Source: Sterolibacterium denitrificans (lineage in GTDB: Bacteria > Pseudomonadota > Gammaproteobacteria > Burkholderiales > Rhodocyclaceae). From it: DNA of 64,000 bases. The stretch lies in the NCBI RefSeq assembly GCF_900174485.1, contig NZ_LT837803.1, forward strand, positions 1,054,001 to 1,118,000, given 5' to 3'. The first letter of the stretch is position 1; each line of letters opens with the position of its first letter. The notes beneath the pieces are model-generated. The model searched no databases. It was not told the DNA's origin and saw only the letters and a program-made list of their open reading frames with translations. Positions 16,351 through 24,640 of this stretch are shown here, in pieces. Both the position numbers and the translations under genes were made by a program.

Positions 16351-18007
16351 CGCCGGGCAAAGCCTCTGGCGCCGTCTGGCCACCGATCCGCCGGAGACTT
16401 TCTGGCGTTCGCTGGTTTACTTCGGCTGGTATCGCTTCGTGGTGGCCCTGGTGTTTTTGGGCAGTCTGCATTTCTTCGGTACGGCGCTCGAACTGGGTTA
16501 TGAAGGCCCTGCGCGCTTCCGGCTGGTCTGCAGCATTTATCTGCTGCTGGCCGTCGTCTTTCAGCTCATCCTGCGTTTCTGGCGGCGAGGTTTCAGCCTG
16601 CAACTGACCGTGCAGGTGATGACGGACATACTGCTGCTGACGCTGCTGATGCATTACAGCGGCGGTTACAAAAGCGGTCTGACTTTCATGATGCTGGTGG
16701 TGCTGGCCGGCGCCGGTCTGGTCGGACAGGGACGCCTGAGCCTGTTCTTCGCCGCCATGGCAACCTTTGCCGTGCTGATCGAGCAGGCCCGGCGAGCCTT
16801 GGTCTTCGATGCCGATCTGGCGGATTTCATGCATTCGGGCATCGTCGGCATCGGTTTTTTCGCCACGGCGATCACCGCGCGTCTGCTGGCAAAGCGCGTG
16901 GTGGCCAACGAAAACCTGGCGCGGCAGCGGGGCCGAGAGCTGGCTGAACAATTGAGCGTCAATGAACGCGTCATCCGTGACATGCAGGATGGCGTGCTGG
17001 TGGTCGATGCTGCCGGACGGGTACGCCAGATCAATCCGCAGGCGGAGAGCCTGCTCGGCATCGGTCGCGGGAGTCTGCTGAAAATGACCGCGCTGGCCGA
17101 ATTTTCACCCGCGCTGAATGCCGGTTTTATCCGCTGGAATCAGCGGGCAAGGGAAACCGTGGAAACCCTGCGGCTGCCGGTGGCCGGTCGCGAGCGCGAT
17201 TTGCAGGTGCGCTTTCTGCCGGCTGGTGAAGGAGGCAATGCGCTGATCTATCTCGAAGACATGGGGCGCATTCAGGCGCAGGCGCAGCAGCTCAAGCTGG
17301 CCGCGCTTGGCCGTCTGACCGCCAACATGGCGCACGAGATCCGCAACCCACTGGCCGCGATCAGCCACGCCGCCGAGCTGCTGGCCGATGAGCAGCGCCT
17401 GGCGACGCGGGAGCGGCTGATCCGCATCATCGGCGACAATACCCAGCGCCTGAATCGTCTGGTGGCCGAGGTGCTCGAACTGGGGCGCCGCGATCGGGCG
17501 CAGCCGGAGTTGCTGCATCTGCAGAGCTTCGTCGAGGCTTTCGTCGAGGAATATGCCCTGCACGATCCGCGCATCCTCGCATCCATCGTGATGGACATCG
17601 ATCCCGAGGCCATGCTCTGGTTCGATCGCATGCACCTGAACCGGGTGCTGGCAAACCTGCTGGGCAATGCCTTGCGTCACGGCAGCGGCCAGGCCGGCAG
17701 CCTGCGTCTGGAGGCGCGCGGCGTGCCTGTACCCGATGCTTCTTCTTCATCCCGCATACCCGGGGTGGCGGGCGCGGTGATCCGGCGTACCGAGCTGCAC
17801 GTGATCGACGATGGCCCCGGCATCGACGCGGCCGTGCAGACGCAGATTTTCGAGCCCTTCTACACCACGCACAGCAGCGGCACCGGGCTGGGGCTTTATA
17901 TTGCGCGCGAACTGTGCGAGGCCAATGATGCCAGGCTGGAGCTTTGCGCCAATGCGGACGGCGGCGCGTCCGGCGCGCATTTCTGCCTGACGGGCCGAGG
18001 CGAATGA
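16325..18007 (+). CDS. pilS: PilS-like sensor histidine kinase
   Basis: A 560-residue inner-membrane kinase, read from the ATG at 16325 inside the end of the preceding gene. Six hydrophobic helices fill residues about 30-195. A PAS-like domain follows (RDMQDGVLVVDAAGRV), then HisKA with the phospho-acceptor His at about 337 in NMAHEIRNPLAAISHAAELL, and an ATPase domain with the N box (NLLGNALRHG), DDGPGI and GTGLGLYIARELC. It should phosphorylate the adjacent response regulator PilR and so control pilin transcription. The stop codon lies next to the pilR start, which points to one operon. Confidence 0.92.
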   Translation: MQVTQASTDAGQSLWRRLATDPPETFWRSLVYFGWYRFVVALVFLGSLHFFGTALELGYEGPARFRLVCSIYLLLAVVFQLILRFWRRGFSLQLTVQVMTDILLLTLLMHYSGGYKSGLTFMMLVVLAGAGLVGQGRLSLFFAAMATFAVLIEQARRALVFDADLADFMHSGIVGIGFFATAITARLLAKRVVANENLARQRGRELAEQLSVNERVIRDMQDGVLVVDAAGRVRQINPQAESLLGIGRGSLLKMTALAEFSPALNAGFIRWNQRARETVETLRLPVAGRERDLQVRFLPAGEGGNALIYLEDMGRIQAQAQQLKLAALGRLTANMAHEIRNPLAAISHAAELLADEQRLATRERLIRIIGDNTQRLNRLVAEVLELGRRDRAQPELLHLQSFVEAFVEEYALHDPRILASIVMDIDPEAMLWFDRMHLNRVLANLLGNALRHGSGQAGSLRLEARGVPVPDASSSSRIPGVAGAVIRRTELHVIDDGPGIDAAVQTQIFEPFYTTHSSGTGLGLYIARELCEANDARLELCANADGGASGAHFCLTGRGE

Positions 18008-18017
18008 GGTGAAACGG

Positions 18018-19412
18018 ATGAAAACTGAAAACAGAAGGCGCAACAGAAACACCCGCGTGCTGGTGGTCGATGACGAGCCGGACATCCGCGAACTGCTCGA
18101 TCTGACGCTGGCGCGCATGGGCCTGGCCTGCGACTGCGCCGGCAGCGTGGCCGAGGCCCGCCGCCTGCTGGCGGAAGGCGGTTATCAACTCTGCCTGACC
18201 GACATGCGTCTGCCGGACGGCGAGGGCATCGAACTGGTGCGCCATATCGGCGAGCATTGCCAGGATCTGCCGGTGGCCGTCATCACGGCGCATGGCAGCA
18301 TGGAAAATGCCGTGTCGGCATTGAAGGCCGGCGCCTTCGATTATCTCGCCAAGCCGGTTTCGCTCGATCAGTTGCGCGTGCTGGTGAAGTCGGCCCTCGA
18401 CCTGCCGCAGCGTTCGTCTACGCTGGCGGCGGAGGGCGAGGGCGGCGAGGCCGGTGGCAAGGCCGCCGGCCTGTTCGGCAATTCGCCGGCCATCCAGCAC
18501 GTGCGCGGTATGATCGAGCGCGTCGCGCGCAGTCAGGCGCCGGTTTATATTTCCGGCGAATCTGGCAGCGGCAAGGAGCTGGCGGCCAGCCTGATCCATC
18601 GTCTCGGCGCGCGGCGGGGAAAACCCTTCATCGCCGTGAATTGCGGCGCCATCCCGGAGACGCTGATGGAAAGCGAATTCTTCGGTCATCGCAAGGGCGC
18701 ATTCACCGGCGCCGAGAGCGATCGGGAAGGATTCTTCAAGGCAGCCGATGGCGGCACGCTGTTTCTCGACGAAGTGGCCGACCTGCCGCTGGCCATGCAG
18801 GTCAAGCTGCTGCGGGCCATCCAGGAAAAACGCGTGCGCAAGGTGGGGGCGACCAGCGAGGAGCCGGTCGATGTGCGCATCATCTGCGCGACGCATCAGG
18901 ATTTGAAGGCGCTGGTCGAACAGGGAAAGTTTCGTCAGGATATGTACTATCGGCTGAATGTGATCGGCCTGCGCATGCCGGCCCTGCGCGAATGCCGCGA
19001 GGACATTCCGCAACTGGCGGAGCACATCCTGGCGCGGCTGGCGGCGGCAGCCGGCGTGGCGCCGCCGCGGCTGACGCCGGCAGCGCTGCGGGCGCTGTGC
19101 GATCACACCTTTCCCGGCAACGTGCGCGAGCTTGAAAATACCCTCGAACGTGCGCTGGCTCTGCTGATCGGCGAGCGCATCGACGTGGCCGATCTGCAAC
19201 TGACGCCGCAAGCGCACGATGAATCGAGCCTCATCGATCCGCCGGTTGCGGGCCATGCTTCACTCCAGGATCATCTCGATCAGGTGGAGCGCCAGATGAT
19301 CCTCGATGCCCTGCAGAAGACCCGCTATAACCGCACGGCAGCGGCGAAGCTGCTGGGCGTCACCTTCCGCTCCCTGCGCTATCGCATGGAACGCCTCGGA
19401 TTGAACGAATGA
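18018..19412 (+). CDS. pilR: PilR-like sigma-54-dependent response regulator
   Basis: 464 residues. The ATG at 18018 is preferred over a GTG at 18009 because GAGGTG is placed six bases before it. The receiver domain has the DDEPD acidic pair and the phosphorylated Asp at about residue 62 (LTDMRLPDG). The AAA+ domain has Walker A GESGSGKE (about 180), the sigma-54 contact loop GAFTGA (about 227-232) and GGTLFLDEVADLPL. A Fis-type HTH ends the protein (NRTAAAKLLGVTFRSLRYRM). A predicted sigma-54 promoter lies before the pilin at 11132. ampD overlaps by 4 bp. Confidence 0.94.
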   Translation: MKTENRRRNRNTRVLVVDDEPDIRELLDLTLARMGLACDCAGSVAEARRLLAEGGYQLCLTDMRLPDGEGIELVRHIGEHCQDLPVAVITAHGSMENAVSALKAGAFDYLAKPVSLDQLRVLVKSALDLPQRSSTLAAEGEGGEAGGKAAGLFGNSPAIQHVRGMIERVARSQAPVYISGESGSGKELAASLIHRLGARRGKPFIAVNCGAIPETLMESEFFGHRKGAFTGAESDREGFFKAADGGTLFLDEVADLPLAMQVKLLRAIQEKRVRKVGATSEEPVDVRIICATHQDLKALVEQGKFRQDMYYRLNVIGLRMPALRECREDIPQLAEHILARLAAAAGVAPPRLTPAALRALCDHTFPGNVRELENTLERALALLIGERIDVADLQLTPQAHDESSLIDPPVAGHASLQDHLDQVERQMILDALQKTRYNRTAAAKLLGVTFRSLRYRMERLGLNE

Positions 19413-20002
19413 GCGAATCGCTGCGTGAGGGTGGCCGCCCATGCTCATTCGACGTTCTGGATGCCGCGGGATGGTTGCCTGGCGCAAGCCGGATCCATTC
19501 GCCGAATTTCGATGAGCGGCCGGCGGGCGCGTCCGTCGACCTGATCGTCATTCACGCCATCAGCCTGCCGCCGGGAGAATTCGGCGGCGCCGGCATCGTG
19601 CAACTGTTCACCAACACGCTCGATCCGGCAGCGCATCCCTATTACGCCGGGATCCACGCGCTGCGCGTGTCGGCGCATTTCCTGATCCGGCGGGACGGTG
19701 AGCTGATCCAGTTCGTCTCCTGCGACAAGCGCGCCTGGCATGCCGGCGCGTCATGCTGGCGCGGGCGCGAGCGCTGCAATGATTTTTCGCTGGGCATCGA
19801 GCTGGAGGGCTGCGACGATCAGCCATTCGAGGAGGCGCAATACCAGTGCCTGCAGGCGCTGTTGGCGCGGCTGCAGCAGCGCTATCCCGAGGCGGCGATT
19901 GCCGGCCATGCCGACATCGCGCCGGGCCGCAAGAGCGATCCCGGTCCTTGCTTCGACTGGACGCGAATCGGCGTGAGCGCAGTGCAGTGCGAAAGAACCT
20001 GA
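19409..20002 (+). CDS. ampD: 1,6-anhydro-N-acetylmuramyl-L-alanine amidase AmpD
   Basis: A 197-residue cytoplasmic amidase of the amidase_2 family that splits the peptide from anhydro-muropeptides during wall recycling. The zinc ligands are visible: the His of LIVIHAIS, a later His in the IAGHADIAPGRKSDPGPCFDW segment, and the Asp of that same segment. AWHAGASCWRGRERCNDFSLGIELEG is typical. Its start overlaps the pilR stop (ATGA). A gene-free gap follows. Confidence 0.95.
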   Translation: MSESLREGGRPCSFDVLDAAGWLPGASRIHSPNFDERPAGASVDLIVIHAISLPPGEFGGAGIVQLFTNTLDPAAHPYYAGIHALRVSAHFLIRRDGELIQFVSCDKRAWHAGASCWRGRERCNDFSLGIELEGCDDQPFEEAQYQCLQALLARLQQRYPEAAIAGHADIAPGRKSDPGPCFDWTRIGVSAVQCERT

Positions 20003-20741
20003 CGCGCCAAAAAATCGCGAGAAAAATTCAGAGTGTTGCTTTTTTGAGAATCTGCAATCGCGGATCGGAAAAACTTCTTGCATGTTTGAAATCGAAACAC
20101 TACACTTAGTCGAAAATCTTGACAGCACACTATATCTAGTAGGTCAAGCTTGACGGTACACAGAAACCGAAAGGCAGTCAGAGGAAACGCACGAAGTAGA
20201 AACAGTAGAAACGGCCAAGGCTCAAAGGAGAAAGGCTTGATGCGGTTGTCGGTCACACTTGATGTCCCACGAAATCCCCCGCAGTCCTTCTGCACGGCGT
20301 CATTCCTTTTCTCTTTCGTTTCCTCCGTTTCTTCCTTTCCCTCATCCTCCTTCGTCACACGATTCGGCAGTGTCCGCTACCGGACGGCCTGCCTACGATC
20401 ATCAAGATGATCGACGCTGCCAAAATCATCAAGCATCCTTCCCGCTTCTTGCGCAGCAACCCGGTGCGCGGCGTCCCGGCGTCGGTGCTGGTGCCAGTGC
20501 CGGACATGCCGGCCTTGCTCTCTCCCCTGTCACATCGTCCGCAGTTTTCCGGCGGCCGCGGTCATCATTGTCGGCCGCTGCCGGCTTGCGCGCGCATGCA
20601 CGTGCAGGAGCCATGAAGTACGTGGGCTACGCTATCGAATTCGAGGGTGGTGATTCCGTCGTCACCCTGAATAATCCGTTCCGCTCGGGGCGGGTTGCTG
20701 TTTGATGTTTCTTTCCTGTTATCTTGTTTAAGGAGATTGAT
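20003..20741 (+). other. gap between ampD and the H1-like gene; no convincing gene
   Basis: These 739 bp hold purine- and pyrimidine-rich tracts (about 20160-20240 and 20300-20350) and several short open frames with no recognisable family. One reads MKYVGYAIEFEGGDSVV and is only 30 codons long (20612-20704). Near the left edge are two NrdR-box-like sites, listed separately. No nrd gene or other target is present before the H1-like gene. Confidence 0.6.
20097..20142 (+). promoter_or_regulatory. pair of NrdR-box-like sites
   Basis: ACACTACACTTAGTCG at 20097-20112 and ACACTATATCTAGTAG at 20127-20142 are 30 bp apart, close to three helical turns. Against the published-style consensus acaCwAtATaTwGwgt I count 11 and 13 matches of 16. 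NrdR represses ribonucleotide reductase genes through such paired boxes. Confidence 0.6.
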
Positions 20742-21440
20742 ATGGCTGAGGCAAAAACCAAGGCAAAGAAGCCGGCAGCGAAGAAAGCTGCCCCGGCTAA
20801 GAAAGCAGCACCAGCGAAGAAGCCTGCCGTGAAGAAGGCGGCACCGGCGAAGAAGCCCGCAGTGAAGAAGGCTGCAGCGAAGAAGCCCGTTGCCAAGAAG
20901 GCCGCACCGGCGAAAAAGCCTGCAGTGAAGAAGGCTGCGGCGAAGAAACCGGTTGCCAAGAAGGCGGCACCGGCGAAGAAGCCCGCAGTGAAGAAAGCTG
21001 CAGCGAAGAAGCCGGTTGCCAAGAAGGCCGCACCGGCGAAAAAGCCTGCAGTGAAGAAGGCTGCGGCGAAGAAGCCGGTTGCCAAGAAGGCGGCCCCGGC
21101 GAAGAAACCCGCAGTGAAGAAGGCTGCTGCAAAGAAGCCGGCTGCCAAGAAAGCCGCACCGGCAAAAAAACCTGCAGTGAAGAAAGCCGCTGCAAAAAAA
21201 GCAGCACCTGCAAAAAAAGCAGCACCTGCGAAGAAGCCCGTAGCAAAGAAGGCGGCTGCCAAGCCTGCGGCAAAGAAAGCGACACCGGCAAAAAAACCGG
21301 CGGCCAAGCCCGCGGCGAAGAAGCCCGCTGCACCGAAGGCTGCAGCACCGGCGCCTTCGACGGCGGCAGCCCCCGGCCTGAAGTCGTCGCTGAATCCGGC
21401 CGCGGCCTGGCCGTTTCCGACGGGTTCGCGTCCTTCCTGA
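20742..21440 (+). CDS. histone H1-like Ala/Lys/Pro-rich DNA-binding protein
   Basis: A 232-residue, very basic, low-complexity protein starting MAEAKTKAKK at 20742 after AAGGAGATTGAT. Almost the whole chain is built of AKKPA, AVKKAAAKK and VAKKAAPAKK blocks, like the C-terminal tail of eukaryotic H1 and the bacterial H1-like proteins of Bordetella and relatives. Residues 40-144 are five copies of a 21-residue unit. The last 30 residues are different (LNPAAAWPFPTGS). It probably binds DNA non-specifically and compacts the nucleoid. Repeat number could vary between strains. Confidence 0.85.
   Translation: MAEAKTKAKKPAAKKAAPAKKAAPAKKPAVKKAAPAKKPAVKKAAAKKPVAKKAAPAKKPAVKKAAAKKPVAKKAAPAKKPAVKKAAAKKPVAKKAAPAKKPAVKKAAAKKPVAKKAAPAKKPAVKKAAAKKPAAKKAAPAKKPAVKKAAAKKAAPAKKAAPAKKPVAKKAAAKPAAKKATPAKKPAAKPAAKKPAAPKAAAPAPSTAAAPGLKSSLNPAAAWPFPTGSRPS
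20859..21173 (+). repeat. five 63-bp tandem repeats inside the H1-like gene
   Basis: Units start at 20859, 20922, 20985, 21048 and 21111, each coding a 21-residue block (AVKKAAAKKPVAKKAAPAKKP; Pro-Ala in place of Pro-Val in the last). They are nearly identical at the DNA level, in frame, and therefore able to expand or contract without a frameshift. Confidence 0.85.
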
Positions 21441-21453
21441 GTCGTACCCCGGA

Positions 21454-21535
21454 CGAGTGCAGGAGTAGAAACATCAAACCGGAATCCCGCCTAGGCGGGA
21501 TTCCGCGAGCGGCACGCGGTAACTCCTGCACTCTT
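21454..21535 (+). repeat. nested inverted repeats after the H1-like gene
   Basis: The outer arms GAGTGCAGGAGT (21454-21465) and AACTCCTGCACTC enclose an inner perfect stem GGAATCCCGCC-TA-GGCGGGATTCC (about 21481-21504). No T-run follows. It could stabilise the 3' end of the H1-like mRNA. Confidence 0.7.
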
Positions 21536-21551
21536 CCGTCTTCAGTTTGTT

Positions 21552-21575
21552 GGCGGCAGATGGCCGCCTTTTATT
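21552..21575 (+). terminator. terminator downstream of the H1-like gene
   Basis: A GGCGGC-AGAT-GGCCGCC hairpin followed by TTTTATTT. Confidence 0.7.
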
Positions 21576-21952
21576 TGCCCGTCAGTTGCCGTTGATTCGG
21601 CAGCAATGCTGCTCGCACCGCGCCTGCCGGCTCATTCGCGCCAGAAACGAAAACCGGTTTGTCAATACGTGGGTCGAGTTGATTTGCGGTGTTTTACGTG
21701 ACGAGTGTGTCGTGGTTCACACAAATGGCCGAATATCCTGTCCGGCCCCACTGGGCCATGGATAAAATGCCGAAGCATTGGAACCGCATGTTTTCGCGGT
21801 GGCGCCGAGGCGTCGGGTAGCCGTTCCCGGCCTCGGATTCAACGAAACCTCCGGATGCAATCGATGAAATCCGACGGTTTCTTTCCCTGCAGCCGTCGTT
21901 CGTCGTCATTTTGTCGTGGTAACGGGTAACGGCGCCAGGAATTAGGAGTTTC

Positions 21953-22471
21953 ATGGGATCCAGCAGTTCTCGATGTTGCCTCGTTGGTCGGCAGATGACG
22001 CGGCAGCGGGGTTTTACGATGATCGAATTGATCGTGGTGCTGATCGTCATCGGCATCGTGGCGGTGGTGGCGGTGGTGCGTTTCGCCATGCTGGACAGTT
22101 TTTCCGAAGTGGCTTACAGCAACGAAATCAAGTCGGTACTCTCCTATGCGCGCAAGGTGAGCGTGGCCCGGCGGCGCCATGTTTGCGTGACATTCGATGC
22201 ACAGAGCGCGGCGCAATTGAGGGCGGAAGTCAGCGCCCCGGAAAATCATGCAGGGAATTGTTCAGGTTATCCTGCACTGAGCACGCCCTCCGGCGCAAGC
22301 GGCCTCGTGCCGCCGCGCGACGTGACGATCAGCAGTCCGGCATTGCCGTTCAGCGTCGAATTCAACAGCGATGGCCGCCCCGTCGCCGCGCAAACCATCG
22401 TCTTGACCAACGGCAATACGGCCGCCACGGCAACGATCACGCTGGAACAGGAGTCGGGCTATGCGCATTGA
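21953..22471 (+). CDS. mshC: MshC-like GspH/FimT prepilin
   Basis: A 172-residue minor pilin. TAGGAG a few bases upstream supports the start at 21953; an ATG at 21995 (MTRQRGFTMIEL) would give a more standard leader. The cleavage site is RQRG-FTMIELIVVLIVIGIVAVVAVVRF. The body has the GspH/FimT style SYARKVSVARRRHVCVTF and two later Cys. It is the first of four overlapping or touching prepilin genes in the order of Vibrio mshCDOP. Confidence 0.85.
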   Translation: MGSSSSRCCLVGRQMTRQRGFTMIELIVVLIVIGIVAVVAVVRFAMLDSFSEVAYSNEIKSVLSYARKVSVARRRHVCVTFDAQSAAQLRAEVSAPENHAGNCSGYPALSTPSGASGLVPPRDVTISSPALPFSVEFNSDGRPVAAQTIVLTNGNTAATATITLEQESGYAH

Positions 22472-23081
22472 CGTGCCGTCCTGCTCTGCGCGGACATGCC
22501 TGGGCCCGCGCCATGCAGCGGCGCCGGGCAGGCAGCGCGGCGCCAGTCTGCTGGAGTTGATCGTCTTCATCGTCATCGTCGGCACGGCGCTGGCCGGGGT
22601 GCTCACGGTGCTGAATGTTTCCGTCCTCCACAGTGCGGATCCGATGGTGCGCAAGCAGATGCTGGCGATTGCCGAATCGCTGCTCGACGAGGTGCAATTG
22701 CAGCCGTTCACTTTCTGCGATCCGGCGGCGGTCGAGGCCAAAGCCGCCAGCAGCACGGCGGATTGCGGCGGCCATTTGCCCAGCGTCGGTCCGCCGGGCG
22801 GCGGGACGGATCGCAGCCTGTACAACAACGTCAGCAATTATTCCGGTCTGACGCTGGGTACCGCCGGGGATCCAGTCAGCGTCATTTCCGACATGAGCAA
22901 TGTGCAGAACAACGCCTCGCCGGCCGGCTACTGGGCGACGATCAGCGTGGCGACCGACGGCAATCTGGGCGGCATCGCTGCTGCGGAAGTGCTGCGCATC
23001 ACGGTCGAAGTGCACTCCGTGCATACCAGCGAAACCGTCGTGCTCGAAGGCTGGCGCAGCCGCTGGGCGCCGAATACGTGA
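22461..23081 (+). CDS. mshD: MshD-like minor prepilin
   Basis: A 206-residue prepilin whose start overlaps the mshC end by 11 bp. A 27-residue leader region with PGRQRG precedes the hydrophobic stretch ASLLELIVFIVIVGTALAGVL. The typical MLAIAESLLDEVQLQPFTFCDP follows, as in MshD and other PilV-type pilins, and the C-terminal half ends in VEVHSVHTSETVVLEGWRSRWAP. It is probably part of a tip or priming complex. Confidence 0.85.
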   Translation: MRIDVPSCSARTCLGPRHAAAPGRQRGASLLELIVFIVIVGTALAGVLTVLNVSVLHSADPMVRKQMLAIAESLLDEVQLQPFTFCDPAAVEAKAASSTADCGGHLPSVGPPGGGTDRSLYNNVSNYSGLTLGTAGDPVSVISDMSNVQNNASPAGYWATISVATDGNLGGIAAAEVLRITVEVHSVHTSETVVLEGWRSRWAPNT

Positions 23082-23091
23082 ACATGAACGC

Positions 23092-24042
23092 ATGAACATG
23101 AAGCCGAAGCCGCAATTGCACCGACGCCCGCGACAGCGGGGCTTCACCCTGATCGAGATGATCATGACCATGGTGATGATGGCCATCCTGGCCGGAATTA
23201 CGGCGGTCTTCATCAGCGGGCCGGTGAAGGGCTACCTAGACACCGTGAGGCGTGGCGACTTGATGGATACGGCCGATCTGACCCTGCGCCGCCTGGCGGA
23301 CGAAATCAGAATGACCCTGCCCAACAGCCTGCGGATTACCGAGAATGGCGCGCTGGTTTATATCGAATTCATCCCGACCATTGCCGGCGGCGCTTACCTT
23401 GACGAATATTCGCCGCCCACGGCGGGAAGCACGAAACCGCTGGTGTATTCGGATGACACGAGCTGCGCCACCGTGGCGGACAACTGCAAATTCGATGTGG
23501 TCGGCGCCATGCCGGCCAATCCGGCCATCGACGCGGGAGATTACATCGTCGTCTACAACCTGGGGCAGGATGCCAATCAAAACCGCTACGCGCCGGCCGA
23601 TGCCTATGCCACAGGGGACGACTGCAGCGCCTGCAACCGGGCCAAGGTGACCGATGTCACAGGCAAGACCGTTACCCTGGCAGCCAATGTCTTCGCCCAG
23701 CAGGCCCCGCCCCTGCCGTCGCCCTATCATCGTTTCAACGTGGTTCCCAAGACCCGGGCCGTGACCTTCGTTTGCCCCGCGACAGGCAACGTGCCCGGCT
23801 CGCTCCTGCGCTATACGGACTACGGATTCTTTGCAACGGCAGCCGGTCCGTCCGGCGCCATCGCCGCGCTTGCCGGCAAGACGCCGGCCATCGTCGCCGA
23901 GCGCGCCCGGTGCGCCGTCAGCTATACCGCCAGCGCCTCGCAGCGGAACGGCCTGATGAGCATTCGCCTGACCCTGTTCAATGCCGAAGGGGATGAGAGC
24001 GTGTCGTTGATGCGCCAGGTCCACCTGGACAACACGCCATGA
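23092..24042 (+). CDS. mshO: MshO-like minor prepilin
   Basis: 316 residues, starting at the ATG at 23092 or 23098. The cleavage site PRQRG-FTLIEMIMTMVMMAILAGITAVFI is followed by the PilW/GspJ-like GYLDTVRRGDLMDTADLTLRRLADEIR. The long globular part has several Cys pairs. It is co-transcribed with mshD (10-bp gap) and overlaps mshP by 4 bp (ATGA). Confidence 0.87.
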   Translation: MNMKPKPQLHRRPRQRGFTLIEMIMTMVMMAILAGITAVFISGPVKGYLDTVRRGDLMDTADLTLRRLADEIRMTLPNSLRITENGALVYIEFIPTIAGGAYLDEYSPPTAGSTKPLVYSDDTSCATVADNCKFDVVGAMPANPAIDAGDYIVVYNLGQDANQNRYAPADAYATGDDCSACNRAKVTDVTGKTVTLAANVFAQQAPPLPSPYHRFNVVPKTRAVTFVCPATGNVPGSLLRYTDYGFFATAAGPSGAIAALAGKTPAIVAERARCAVSYTASASQRNGLMSIRLTLFNAEGDESVSLMRQVHLDNTP

Positions 24043-24431
24043 AGGCCCGCGGCTTCGCCATCGTCACGGCGCTCTTCATCCTGGTGGTGCTGGCGCTGCT
24101 GGGCAGTTACGTGGTCAACATCATTACCGGCATGCATCGCGGGCAGACGCTCGACCTGCTCGGCGTCCAGGCCCAGCAGGCCGCCCGCGCCGGCGTCGAA
24201 TGGGGCCTGTACAAGCAGCAGCGCGACCATAGCTGCACCGGTTCGACCTCGCTCAGCCTGGCCGGCACGACGCTCGCCGATTTTGCCGTGACCGTGCAGT
24301 GCGCCGACGTCGATGGCGTGGCCCACATCGTCGCCACCGCCTGCAACCAGCCGCATGGCGGCGCCTGCCCGAATGAAACCAGCCATGGCGACTTCTACGT
24401 CGAGCGGCGGCTGGAAGTGTATGTGAGGTAA
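24039..24431 (+). CDS. mshP: MshP-like membrane/pilus protein
   Basis: A 130-residue PilX/GspK-type protein with a short N-terminus: KARGFAIVTALFILVVLALLGSYVVNIITG is the transmembrane or pilin-like helix. LDLLGVQAQQAARAGVEWGLY is the usual segment after the helix. The Glu5 of normal pilins is not present, as in MshP and GspK. Start and mshO stop overlap as ATGA. A 209-bp gap separates it from the large glycosyltransferase gene. Confidence 0.85.
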   Translation: MKARGFAIVTALFILVVLALLGSYVVNIITGMHRGQTLDLLGVQAQQAARAGVEWGLYKQQRDHSCTGSTSLSLAGTTLADFAVTVQCADVDGVAHIVATACNQPHGGACPNETSHGDFYVERRLEVYVR

Positions 24432-24640
24432 TGCACGCCTTGCCCGGATGTGACAATATGCGCACGGACGAAACTTCCGACGTGACGGGCGCGACATCAC
24501 GTAAAAACCGTGGCCTGTTTCCCATGACTTTTTAAGCGACGACTGGAAGCCGGGTTGCGGGCGGAGACAAATCAAGATCGCTCCCGTCAAATTGCCGCAA
24601 GGCGCAAACCCGGCGAACCCGTTGATGCAATTTCCAGAGC

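Larger units (their letters stand above)
21441..21952 (+). other. gap between the H1-like gene and mshC
   Basis: 512 bp with no credible gene. The first part contains nested inverted repeats and a terminator, listed separately. The second part (about 21600-21950) should hold the promoter of the mshC-mshP group, but I could not identify a convincing -35/-10 or -24/-12 box. Confidence 0.6.

Noticed and set aside
20407-20616. Possible small gene of about 69 codons
   Set aside because: No ribosome site, no family match and Pro/Ser/Arg-biased composition; may be decay of a lost gene.
20859-21173. Repeats considered as a CRISPR array
   Set aside because: The 63-bp units are contiguous, have no spacers and are in frame within a coding sequence.
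24432-24640. Possible c-di-GMP (GEMM) riboswitch before the fusion glycosyltransferase
   Set aside because: Some GAAACC/GGGTT-like pieces occur, but the conserved GEMM core and stem order could not be built.
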